From positions 5,262,001-5,326,000 of the forward strand of contig WPIO01000021.1 in NCBI GenBank assembly GCA_009760855.2: 64,000 nucleotides of DNA, given 5' to 3'. Positions 1 to 11,500 of the stretch are shown piece by piece. A model generated the notes under the pieces. That model saw only the letters and a list, made by a program, of their open reading frames with translations, was not told the DNA's origin and did no database searches. The position numbers were made by a program, and so were the translations under genes. Source of the DNA: Cristatella mucedo. Taxonomy: Eukaryota > Bryozoa > Phylactolaemata > Cristatellidae. Positions within the stretch are counted from its first letter, which is position 1. Every line of letters begins with the position of its first letter.

Positions 1-530
1 TGGCGCTCTTCGGCTGTTGTGGCTATGTTGGAAGCGGTCCCATACCCGCTTCCACCACCGGTATTGCCGTCGGATAGCTGCGGCAGCCGAATGAGTTCCG
101 CTCGCCTGTTTGAATCTTGCGGGCAGTTGACAGTGGGGTTGACCGGTGATGCAACTGACTCGTCGCCCAGCTTTGTTCTGGTCTCGGCTCCGGCGAGCTG
201 CTCCTGCTCCAGCCGAAACCTCTCGGCCTCAAGCTCGGCCTCCTCATCCGTCAACCATGAGAAGATCAGGATTAATTCGTTTCGCAGCTTGTGGTAATCT
301 TGCTTTACGTCGGCAGGCTGATCACTCCAACCGTGTATCGCATTATCGCCCAGACACACTGGCACAACATGCTTTAGCGGCATCGAAATCTGTAGCCTTG
401 CTACGGCCTTCTCAAGCGTTAGAGGCCAAGGCATAAAAGTCCGATCCGCCGCGAAACCTTTCGTACCTCAGTATAGGCGTCTCATCTACGCCGTAGAAGG
501 TCTGGTACTCTTTTCGGCTCGAGTAAACCA
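1..530 (-). pseudogene. Possible decayed retroelement gag-like fragment
   Basis: On the minus strand, one frame is open from about position 450 to the window edge. It begins with a stretch of the form PLTLEKAV..LKHVVPVCLGDNA and continues with QPADVKQDYHKLRNELILIF, followed by a Glu-rich helix-like segment. This layout (a 'lip-L-x-G-x-A' stretch, then 'D-x-K-x-D-Y-x-x-L') resembles the capsid region of Gypsy-type gag proteins. Upstream of about 450 the frame is broken. No zinc knuckle is visible, and the fragment is cut by the window edge. The family assignment is inference. Confidence 0.25.
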
Positions 531-551
531 TTCTCTGCTACCAATTTTTAC

Positions 552-962
552 GTTACTGTGTCTCCGGCTGCAGCAGCGCTAGTGGAGTCTCACGGAGACA
601 CGAAGACACGAGCGGGCGAACGTGAGCTGTGAACGAGACTCTAATCTTCCTTCCCCTCAGCGGGTACATATATGAGCTAGGGGCTGACTCACCACAGATA
701 AGGAAGTGCATCCGTGGTAAGCCACCGTGGTGGGCCACAAGCCCACATCAAAGGCCGCACCGAGCCAACCGCCCAAACACCCGCCCACATCAAAGGACGG
801 ATCGAGCCAACCGCCCAACTACCCGCCGAGAGCGGGGCACACGCCAGTGGCCGAGAAGCAACAGGCACACACAACAGGAGCTTCAACTATGGTCTGCACC
901 AGTACCACATCGGTCAGCCTGTCGCTTTTTACATCTTCTAGATTATCGTAGCGAGTTCTGTT
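552..962. repeat. Dispersed repeat D, copy 1
   Basis: This segment is closely related to 21206-21535. Both begin with a 'gtgtctccggc' block followed by 'gagtctca.ggagacac', then 'gagcgggcgaacgtgagctg', then 'ctgactcaccacagataagg' and a degenerate Pro/Arg-rich stretch. The shared order over about 300 bases shows a dispersed repeat. I do not recognise its family. The reading frames across it look incidental. Confidence 0.7.
741..826. repeat. 42-bp tandem duplication inside repeat D copy 1
   Basis: Two adjacent units start at 741 and 783 (period 42). Both contain 'gcccacatcaaagg' and 'cgagccaaccgccca'. Repeat D copy 2 has only one equivalent unit near 21370-21412, so the duplication is specific to this copy. 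Confidence 0.75.
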
Positions 963-2450
963 AGTTATGAGCAAAAGTGTACGCAGTCGCACACCTGAAG
1001 ATCGAATTGACAACGCCGCAGGCAGTGTATTGCAAATCGCTGGAAGCCACGCGGAAGCGATTTACCCTACCGGGCTACCCAGGCCCGCGAGAATATGTAA
1101 ATGCATTTATGGGTTTGCTGTTCCCCTTGGGCGAATTCCGCCGGAATAGCTTCGGTGTCACGGTACAGCGGACCCATTAAGTTCAATCCCACAGCCGTCA
1201 GAGGTCTGTTGGCTACCGCATGCATACCAAAAGCCGCTTAGGCTTTTAGTGCACTATAGAAAACTCTCCTGCGTTACATCCACTTGGACATTCATTGCGG
1301 ATTTGTGGAGTTACAGACGGAGACACAATACATTACTAAGGTTCCAGCATAGTAACGGTCTCAGCACATTACACTACGAAACCTGCTGGTTAGCCATGAC
1401 ATTTAGGCTGGATATGTCTAACTTTTGCATCAGGACATCAAGATATATTTTTGCCTTCAGGATAGCAATACTCTCAAGACTAATGCGTCCAAATGCAGCT
1501 ATACGCTGCTCGGCTAACCTTTATGGTTCGCGAAATCCGTGGCGCTAGTTTTCGCTCATGTTGAGAAAAAATGCCGCTTGTCAATTTGCTTAATTTAGAT
1601 TAAACGCGGCACTAAAATTTGCAGAAGCCCAGCAAGAAATTTTTACTGAGTCCCCTAGTTTGGCGATGCAGCTTTCTACTAAATCGTTCAAACACTAAAC
1701 ACTGTTTTCAGTAAGAGGCCGAATTTCGCGAATATAAGAATATATAATATGCAAATATATAAAAGTCATTTCACCGATATATAGTCGCAATGGGACTAAC
1801 GCAAGACGGCCAACAAGTTTCCTCAGTAATCATCCAGCACTTCCGAAACCAAATGCTGTAGACTGTGTGCAGCAGCACCTGTCTGCACCGATGTCTTTCG
1901 GCTGCAATCGTAGCGCTCGTAAAGATACTAATCCTTGCTGATGCAAGGTAAATATGAAGCGAAGCAGCCCTGAACCTTAGAGATAGCCCAGCGATTTGTG
2001 AGTCCAGCGTCAGAAATGCACGCAGGAAGGCCGGCAGCGGCAGAATACGGCGGCGATGAAGATCGCTCATACCTTAAGATAGCTACTAGTCCATATCCAT
2101 ATACAGAAGAGAAGTCTATTCGTCGGCGTTATAGAGGGCTACCGGCGTCCAGCATCGACCGCGGCGCACAACTCGTACAGCGACGCCCGGAGCACTTCTC
2201 AACTGCCTGGCCGATGTCTAGAGCGCAGATCGCTCCACTATCCCAAGGCCTACATAGCCCAGCTGACTGCTCACCGCGCAGGTTTTACATCGCCTAGCCA
2301 CGAATTACGACATAACTAGTTCCTAGTCGCTACAATTCAGGATCCGCGAATAATAATTTGTCTGTTGTACTCGGGGCTGGTCTTCACGCGACCGTTTCAA
2401 TGCGAATGCATGCGCCGCTAAAAGAAAGTAGACGCAGTATAAAAACAAAC
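963..2450. other. No recognisable feature
   Basis: I see no gene, splice-consistent exon or recognisable transposon here. Short open frames on both strands lack any family-like motif. Confidence 0.5.
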
Positions 2451-2611
2451 TCGCACTGCAGTCCTTCTTTGCCGGCTCGTTCCCCGAAAAACGTTGCCGG
2501 CCTCCTCGGCCCATCGCCCGAGCGCATGCGTAAAATTTGCTTCCGGTAGTCGTGGCTGGTGACCGGCTCGGCTGTGTGCTGAGGAGTAGGCGGAGGTGAT
2601 AGGGCCGGCAA

Positions 2612-2660
2612 ATGGCAGGAGCTGAGAATGAAGCGTCGCCTAGAGCTCGATCGGGACAAG
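2612..2660 (+). CDS. Pur gene, putative coding exon 1
   Basis: An ATG at 2612 opens 16 codons ([16 protein letters not shown]) plus one base, then GTTACT at 2661. The single leftover G joins the two-base start of exon 2 to give Gly, so the phase fits. The site lies in a CpG-rich stretch (about 2457-2830) that looks like a promoter. Against it, the donor is weak and position -3 of the start context is C. Another upstream exon is possible. Confidence 0.45.
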
Positions 2661-4836
2661 GTTACTGCGTCGTCTGCGCTTGCCGCCCGCTGCTTATGCG
2701 CGCTTCGATGCTCCCTTGAATTAAGCCATGTATTTAGTCGCGGTTGCAACCAGTATGCAGCAGCTGAGACCGTCGGCTCAGCCGTCGGTCTCAGCTGCTG
2801 CGTACCGTCGCTTGCCCCGATGGCGCTCGGTGTCGTTGCCTCAAAGCATAAAATGAAAAAAACTGTGGCTGATTTGGGTGATTTCCGGGGGCGTAGAGTG
2901 TTAAATTTATCTAACACCGGTGGCATTAAGCGCTGTCAATTGAGCAGACGAGGGCGCCATGGGCGGGTCAGGCTGCCTACTAATGCTAGGCTCCCGCTAG
3001 CCGATCACACTTCCTCATTATGATGCTCAGCTGTGCTTTCACTTAATGTTTTCTGTTACCATTCACTGCATTATTTCTCGTTTGGTTTGACCGGCAGCGT
3101 CGTGCCTTAATGCTCCAAACGTGTAGTCATCCCTTCAGTTCCAGATTTCATGAACGATCTGGCTCTCAAGGTTGGGAGTAGTGGTAATAATAACAATTAA
3201 AACATCGGTAAGACATTTTATAGCGCCCTAAGAGAACTAAACTTCCATGTAGGCTCTTTTAAATTTGCTGGGAAGAAAGCATGTCAAGTGGTTAGTGGCA
3301 ACAGTACAGTGTCTTGGAGCAGATATTGTGAGTAAAAGGTGGGTGTTTAACTTCTTTTTAAATTTCGTCAAGTTAGGGTATGTCGTGTGACGTCAATCGG
3401 AAGTGAGGTCCGGGATTTGGAGCATACGAACTGTAACACAGCTCAACCCTCAGCCGATTACGTCCTCGGATTGTCCACAGCCATGGCTCTAGGCTTCGCT
3501 TTTTCTGTAGGGGTGTTCCAGCCTGAGTTGAGGCAGCGCTACATTGTACTCTATACGTAAAAATGTAACGTTTATTGCTCTATGTTATGAATGTTCACCA
3601 TTTTAATCTGCCTCGTCATATATTGTAACCTACCATCTCAAAACCCGCCCTCGGAGATAGTGTACAGTCTGAAACTGCAGAGAAATAACATGAACTTGAA
3701 ATAGCTTTCTGAGCCGTCTTGCCCCAAATCCAGTCATCTGATGGAGCAGTCATTTTGGACGATTAGACAAAAATGAAGCTGTGAGAGGAAGGTTAAAAGC
3801 AAGATTGTTCATATAGTGGGCAAAACCCGTGAGTGATGAAAGACTATACGGCACAGTCATAGTGTTTATTTGACACAAACTCTCCGGTTACTCATCCAGT
3901 GGAAGTATGACACAATTTTGTTGTTGGTGACGGTTGGGAAGCGTAGGAATAGGGGTAACCTGGGTCACTACTCTGCCCTGAACTCTGGATCAGCTACTAC
4001 ATGTACCTGTATTGCTGCCACCTGGCACCCATGTTTGTTTGATGGGCTAGTGCTCATTGGCTCATAAACTTCAGATCGGTCGGCACATGTGCTGGGCTTC
4101 GTCTGATCCCGGAATGCCTCTTGGCGGTGGTGTTGGTGGCACTATCTTCGGACGGAAGGGATGTAAGAAGAAATTTTTTGCAATCTGACCATTGTGTTTG
4201 CAGCCTCCCAGCTGCTTGTCTTATTTTGCCAGCCATGGCTGCATTGCTATACACCCTAGCGCTTCAAGCCTTTTGCACTCGATATAGTCATGGCATTTTC
4301 GTTCAGTTGTACTAGCTTGATTGTGACCTTGACCTAGGAGCATCGAGACTGATCGAGAGCAGCGCACGAGTTGACTGTAACCATACGATTGCTCTTATGC
4401 CTTATCCTATGGCTAAGGAGCTTGCACTCCACGACCCTGAGGTCGTGGCTTTGAGTCCTGCAGCCGGCAATGTTTTTAATGCCCATTGCAACCGTGAAGA
4501 CTTCTCTGCCATCTCGCCTGCAATGCAAATGAAGCAAATGAATCTGCCGACCTTTACTCGTACAACCCCAGGGTTTTAGCCCCAGGGGTAAGGTAATCGA
4601 AGTTCAGTACCCAGGTCTTGGGTTTGAACCTGTCGGAGACCAGTATTTCCTGAGTCTACGAGCCTACGAGGTGAGCTGTGCTTGCTCTTCACGACGTAGC
4701 TTCGTAGCTTTGAGTCCTGCAGTGGGCGATCCCTTGCTGCCCTTTGCAAAGCAGTGGTGATAACTGTACGAGCTGTGCGTGTCTGTACGAGCTCGTGCCA
4801 AGAGGCTTTCACCCGAGTTAGTGGACTAGTGAGGTG

Positions 4837-4898
<62 letters not shown>

Positions 4899-6590
4899 TC
4901 TCTGAGCTTCTCCCTGACCTCTATCTGCTCCCTGACAGCTCAGTATCTGCTCTTTGAGCTCTGCTTATGCTCCCCCCCCCCAGTAGTAGTAGGGAATGCA
5001 TGGTGTGGAGCTGTTTTGCTATTCGTCATTGTCACCTCGGCAGCTGGTTGCCACCGATCGTCAGCTCAACTTACCTACTGCCAGCTGTGCAAGGGTTCAT
5101 CTCGGGTGGGTGTGCTGCAATCCAATTATTGGTGGGGTGTCTGAATTTGGTGAGCAACTAGGTCACCGGGTCGTTTGAAGCTGCAAGGCTTGCACAAATA
5201 CTGAGCTGCAAATACGACTCAGTAGCTGCAGCAGGGAAGGAAGATGGAAGGGAAGGGACGTCCTGCATCCGACGCAGAACCGACTTCGTGCGCTCGGCTG
5301 CTGCTTGCTACGCACCACCACATTCAGTCTAACCCGCTTTGAAGTATCGCAAGGTGTTAGGCCTTCCTGGGCACCACCGTTGATCGAGCGAGCGTGATGG
5401 CCGGCAACAAATATGCCCAACGGCAGCTGTTCTGCTTGTAAAGAGAGAGAAAAAAGATGGGGAAAGGAAATGATCAGCCCTAATTCAGCAGCCTGCTATG
5501 TGTAGCTGTAGCAAGGAGCCTCGGCTGCATTCAGCTCTCATCCGAAGATATGCACCTGGCAGGCAATGAAGCGCTGCCTGCTGTGAGCCTTGATCTCGCA
5601 ACCTGAGTGAGTTGTGAAGTGCAAGCACAATGTTGCTGGGCTATCCCCCGGCGGCAGACATGTGTGTGAATATTATGTGTGTGTATGTGTGCCTGCGAGT
5701 CAGGGCTCTACAGTTTGGCTTCATCCTTTGCTTTGGCAGTAGATGGATTAGCACACTTATTAATGCGTGTAGTTCTGCTACTTGCCTAAGATAGGACAGT
5801 TTATAAGACCTTGGACCAAACCCTACTAAGGCACCCCATGACCTCATCCTATTGGCTAAGGTCGGCTTGTAGCCTACCTACAGAAGTTATTTATATTTTG
5901 AGTTGATGAAAACCGGCAGGCATTGCTAACCCATTATGTTAAACCAGTAACTGTTCCTAATGCAGCACAAATAAGAATCAGCATCAGTTAGACCAGTATC
6001 GGTGCCTCCCGGGAGACCATGGTCAATATATCCGTTAGGTTAGTAATGTCACCCTAGCATTTGCTCGTGCCAGTTGCGCCGAGAGTTTCGTCTGCCTACC
6101 GTCCATGTGTCTTGCTAGGGTAGCACAGGCCACGTAGCCTTGCCGCTGACCCCCATTGCTAATCCCTGCACAGAGAAGCAGTGGCCGGCTACTGTATTCT
6201 CTAAAACCGTCAAATACATGTGAGGATTGTTGAATCGTGAGGCTAATGCCGTATGGATAATTGCTGTAGAGCAGCCGACCATGCAATCACACTCTTCCTT
6301 TAGGTGATTACAATACAGCCTGGCTAAGGCTTATAGCACTGGCTAGAGCCTGCATGGGTGACTATATTGCATCGCTATGATGACAACGTATACAGCTAAG
6401 ACCAGGCAGGTTATATTATAATACCAGTACACCAGACCACACATGGTGGTCTTGTAGCATGTACTACCAGTGTAGATTGGTAGAGAGACGGCTTGATAGA
6501 GAGATACAGAAAGACTGGCAGAGGCAGAGACACAAAGAGACATTGGCACTGGAAGGTAGAGACATGGTGAAATAGACAGACAGACAGAGA

Positions 6591-6686
<96 letters not shown>

Positions 6687-6763
6687 TTATAGAAGTTTGA
6701 CTTGCAGCTCTCTCCTCTTTCTTGCTATATATATATCTCCTCTTTCTTGCTATATATATCTTG

Positions 6764-6821
<58 letters not shown>

Positions 6822-8552
6822 GCTTTGCTAATAAAATGCAAATGTGCTCAGTACACATCGGATGTTTGTCGATTTAACCTTCCAAGTGATTTGAATTACC
6901 AACTCAATAGCGAGAAAGTTCATTCATGTGACATATTAGGGCACGTGAAAAGTAGGTCTTCGATGATTACCGATTTGTTTTTGGCTAAGCCAAGATCTGT
7001 GCCTGAACAATGTAATAGTCTGCCTGCACGCATGTCATGTGCTTGAGTCTGCCTAGGACTTACGCAGCAGCAATGACGCACAGATGCAGTGCATTTTTTT
7101 ATTGAAATGTTCACAACTTTATTCGACAGGGGATGAGGAGGAGCTGGCCACCAAGACCCTGCAAATTCAGTCGAAACGGTTCTATCTCGATGTGAAGCAA
7201 AATAAACGTGGTCGATTCATAAAAATGGCCGAGGTAGGTGGCACACTGCTCCTGACTGCTCCAAGCGAGCCCAGCCGCGATGGACCGGCTGCCTCGCTTG
7301 CTCATTGTCGTGCACTTCTACTTCCTGTCGGCAGTGCGTCGTTATTTTCTGGAACCGTTGGCAGCTGTAGCTCTCCGGGCCGCAGACTGCCCGCCGTGTG
7401 ACAGCTGAGGAGGATTGGGAAGGCAAAAAATGGCCGTGCCACTTGCTTGCCGTTGACGCCCAGGGATGCTTCGAAAAATTGATGCCATCATGCTAAAGGA
7501 TTCGCACGCTCGCTTGTGCTATGTTGGCTAGGGCGGTTGCTTTTCACTTCTCTTGTGAGATTGGGCATCACGCTGTGGTGTAGGTGTAGTAGGTGGCATG
7601 GTTAGCTGTGCTCCCTCAGTGTGACCTCACTGAGTTTTCGATAATCGACAACAATCCTAAGGATCCGTCTGAGAGCTTTCTTAGCATCACTGAGGGTGAT
7701 GCCCACGACCCGGTTTATCGTTCGATGCCATGCCATCGTCGAGCATCTCAACAAGTTTCCTCTTCGCTGGGGCTTACGTAGGGCAAGTGGAATATGTCTA
7801 GGGCACTGTAGCACCACTGCCGTTTGTGGCTGCAGCTGAATGTTGTGCTGCATTCTACTATACGTTCGCGAATCCCTCGAGCTTTGGGAAATACTTGGCG
7901 ATGATGTCGCATAAGACAGCTTCTTGTTAGCCGCTTCCTCTGTTTCCCTTTGACACATGGGGTGCTGTCGTGTCCACGCCCAGTTTTTGCAGGCTTTCCT
8001 CAAGGCTGCCATTGCCGTCTGAGCCCATTGGTTCGGAAACCGGTTCAACGTGTCCAGTTGACTGATTGACAAACAACGTCAACGGTTTGTCCCTGAGGTT
8101 CACTGCTCTCACCAAGAATCTACCTTTACTTACTCTGCTATTTCACCAGAACAGCCTTGCCTGCAGTTGGTCAAGCAGCCAAATGTGCCTCCCAGGTTCG
8201 AGAGGCTCTTGTTCACGGCATTTGTTCATTATCCTTGGTGTATTTGTGCATGCTGGCACTGTGCGAGTTATCTCTAACCAACTGAATGCTCCCTTTCTAG
8301 TTTATGCAAAGTTCTAGAAAGAGAGTGCTCTTAGGGCATCATACAGATGTCACTGTGAGCCTGGATAGCGATTGGGCTCTTTGAGGGCGACATACAAACG
8401 ACTTATTATCATTGCTGCTTTACTAATGTGCACCTGAGCATCTGCTCTCGTTCATGCAAGCTCAATTGTGCCTGCATGATGACCCTAGCACTAGCGCCGT
8501 GGGTGTGCATGTGTATGCGTGCATGTGTGTGCGTGTGTGTGTGTGTGTGCGC

Positions 8553-8589
<37 letters not shown>

Positions 8590-11500
8590 CATGTGTGTGT
8601 GTCGTACGCCCACTTTTACTACACATCCTCACCTAGACTCTGGGGTTGGGCTGGCTTACTGAATCCCGGCTGCACAAGCACGTGACGAGTCGACTTGCAG
8701 CTTTCTCTGGGAGTCGCATCAAAACTAAACATGGACTACAGCAAGTTGCCTGCCGTGCAGCTGCTGAGTTGCTCGTAGGTCCAGGGCTGCAGGGCGGAGC
8801 TGCCCTGCAATCAAAGTGCGTGCGGCTCAATTGCCTTCAGACCCTCAGGATTCCTTTGCTCGCCTGAGTTCATAAGGGTTGCATCTGCAGGCTGGGCTTT
8901 CTGTGCACCATAGCTGGAAAGAACCGTGCACGTTTTGCTGCCACTGTCCAGCTTCTGCTTATCTGGCTGTCTGGCAAGCCAATCGCGGCTTTTCGTCTGC
9001 CTACATGTCTGCTTGTGCAAGGCCACTCGCTAGCTAGCGTACCGGCATGCTGCTGCTGCTTGCTGTTGGCGGCGTAGACGCTGAGGAGCATGTTTGTGAT
9101 CCGCCCACTCAGCGATCCCCGGCACCTTGCGAGCAAGCAGACAGCGTGCAGAGGAGACCAAGTGAGGGTGGTCGTCTCGATAGCTGTTTGTTAGCGACGA
9201 CTTTTTTGCTCGCCTCTCCACCATCTTAATTTGCTGTGCACCATTTTACTCGGCACGCTGTTGCAGCACTAAGCCTCGTGGCTGGCGAGGTGTGCACTGG
9301 CCGACGGTGCAGCTGAACGCACGGTTGCCCACCCACCTGCAGCGTATCGTCTACGCGCCCGCAGGCGTACGGTGCTGCCTGGCTGCCAGCATTGGACCGT
9401 GCTCCACGCTTGTAGGTGGGCGCCGGCGGCCGCAAGAGCCGGCTGCTGATGTCCATGCCAACCGCTGCATTGGTCAGAGATCACCTGACCGACTTTGGTG
9501 AATTCTGCTCCCAGCTAGGTACGTTTGGCAGAGCTGGCTAGCTAGCTAGCTAGCTAGCCATAAGCAGCCCGGAAGCAGTGTGCTCAGAAAAAACAGGGGG
9601 CGCTCGCTGCCTGGCGCCGCCTGGCGCCGCTCCTCCTTCCATCGATGCTCAGCTCGAAGTCATGCCGCTGCGTTGGAGTCTGCCAGCTGTGAGGTGGAGT
9701 AGCTCTTGTGTATGGAAGGGCAAGAGCGTGCAGAAGCGAAGCAGCAAATCGATTGCCTGCCAAGTCGGTGCCAGAATTGACGTCGCGTGAGCACACGTGT
9801 GGTACTAGCGAATCGTTAACCCTGCCGTGGATTGCTGAGCAAAAGGATCTGTCACCCACAGTCTTTAAGCTCCAAAAAGGGATCTCTATGTAATGCCTTA
9901 AGGGAAACATGTGACCCTGAGGGCACGAGGGGCCACTGCTGCTGCTGCTCCTTAGTTGCAACTTAGCTGCAGTTTAGCTTATATGAAGGAGACATGAGGT
10001 ATGGCCTTTAGGTGTGTGAGTGAGAGAGAGAGAGAGAGAGGATTTTGACTCATATACACTGGCCGATCAAGAGTTCTCTTGGCCTTGGTGATAATAACAA
10101 TGCATATCTGTTGCACTGCAAGATAGACTGGAATCTCTCTGCATTTCTATCTACACATGTGCTGGAAATAGTGTTAGAGACAGGTAAGTCAATTAAGCCA
10201 ACCACCATTGCAGTAAACATAAGAATATTAAAGATGATCGTGTGGCTAAGCCAATGTTGGAGGGAACAGTTAGGTGTTTAGTTGTGCTGTAAATGTTGTC
10301 AACTCACTGGTTGTCGAGATTTCATTTTGTTTCAGGTTGTAGGTGCCGGCGTGGTGTCAGAATGATTTGAGGTTGGTCGGAGGCCCCGCTAAACGACGAC
10401 CCGAGCTAGAGTGTGTGGTGCAAGGGAGAATTCGAGTAACTTAATATTTCAGATGAATAAGCCAGAGGAATGAAAAGAACCTGAACAGGATTTGAATGAC
10501 CTTGAAATCGATGTTTTGCGTGGTGGGAAGCCGGTGCAGGTCAGAGAGAATCGGCAGAAGTGTAGACAGGATGTGACAAATGCACAGGCTAACCTTGCTG
10601 TAATACCTTATAATAAATAGCATGTCCACATGTTTTCAATATTAGCTAACCGAAAAGCTGGCTTGGCGGTATTGTCTTGTTGCCGCTGCCATTGCTACAG
10701 CACTCTATTTGCCATCCTCTGCGCCCGAGATCTGCGCTCTCGATCTTGCCGTGCTTGCTTTGCTTCCTATCGAGCTCTGCTGCTCTTGCTCTCTTCGCTC
10801 CTGCTGCTCATTCTGCTCCCGATACTCTTTCTGCAACCTCAATCGACGCCTGCCTCTGCCTGCTACTGCCAATGCCGGCGTATATTCATGTTCATTGAAC
10901 CGAATGTCTCTGATTAATGATGTGCCGTGCATATGCCTCCCTATGCTCGTGCGTTTGCGACCACGCAGCCGAGCCTGTTCTTTCTTTTACGGCGTTGTCG
11001 GCTCGTCTTTCAGAGCCGGTGCAGAGCAACCCGGAGAAGCCACTGCCTGACGGTGGTGTGCTCAAGAGTCAGGTAATCTCTAGGGACAACCGAAGGTATT
11101 ACCTAGATCTGAAAGAAAATCAGCGAGGGCGATTCTTGCGGGTAAGCAAGCCAGCCTGCTGAAGCCTTGCAGTTCTGCCCGTTCTGCTATAGCCTCAGCT
11201 GCTCGGCGGCTGAAGCGACCGACCGACCGAGTTATGCGACTGCAGCAGAGGCCTTCGTCTGCACAGGTGTCACAGACCGTGCCTCGCGGAGGACCGCGCT
11301 CGCAGGTCGCCATCCCCTCACAGGGCCTGGTGGAGATGCGGGACGCCCTTACCGACCTGCTGGATGAGTTCGGCTCAGCCGAAGAGCAAGAGCCCGAGGC
11401 CTCGTCCGGCGGTGGCGGCGGCCTCGCTTCGACCAGCCGATCGCTTAGGGCCGACAATAAAACGTTCTACTTTGACATTGGCCACAATAACAGAGGCACG

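Noticed and set aside
2384-2926. 180-codon minus-strand open frame
   Set aside because: It overlaps the CpG-rich Pur promoter and first exon on the other strand, has Ser/Arg/Pro-rich shadow composition and shows no domain.
6343-6858. 171-codon minus-strand open frame
   Set aside because: Most of it is Tyr/Ile repeats from two (TA)n microsatellites.
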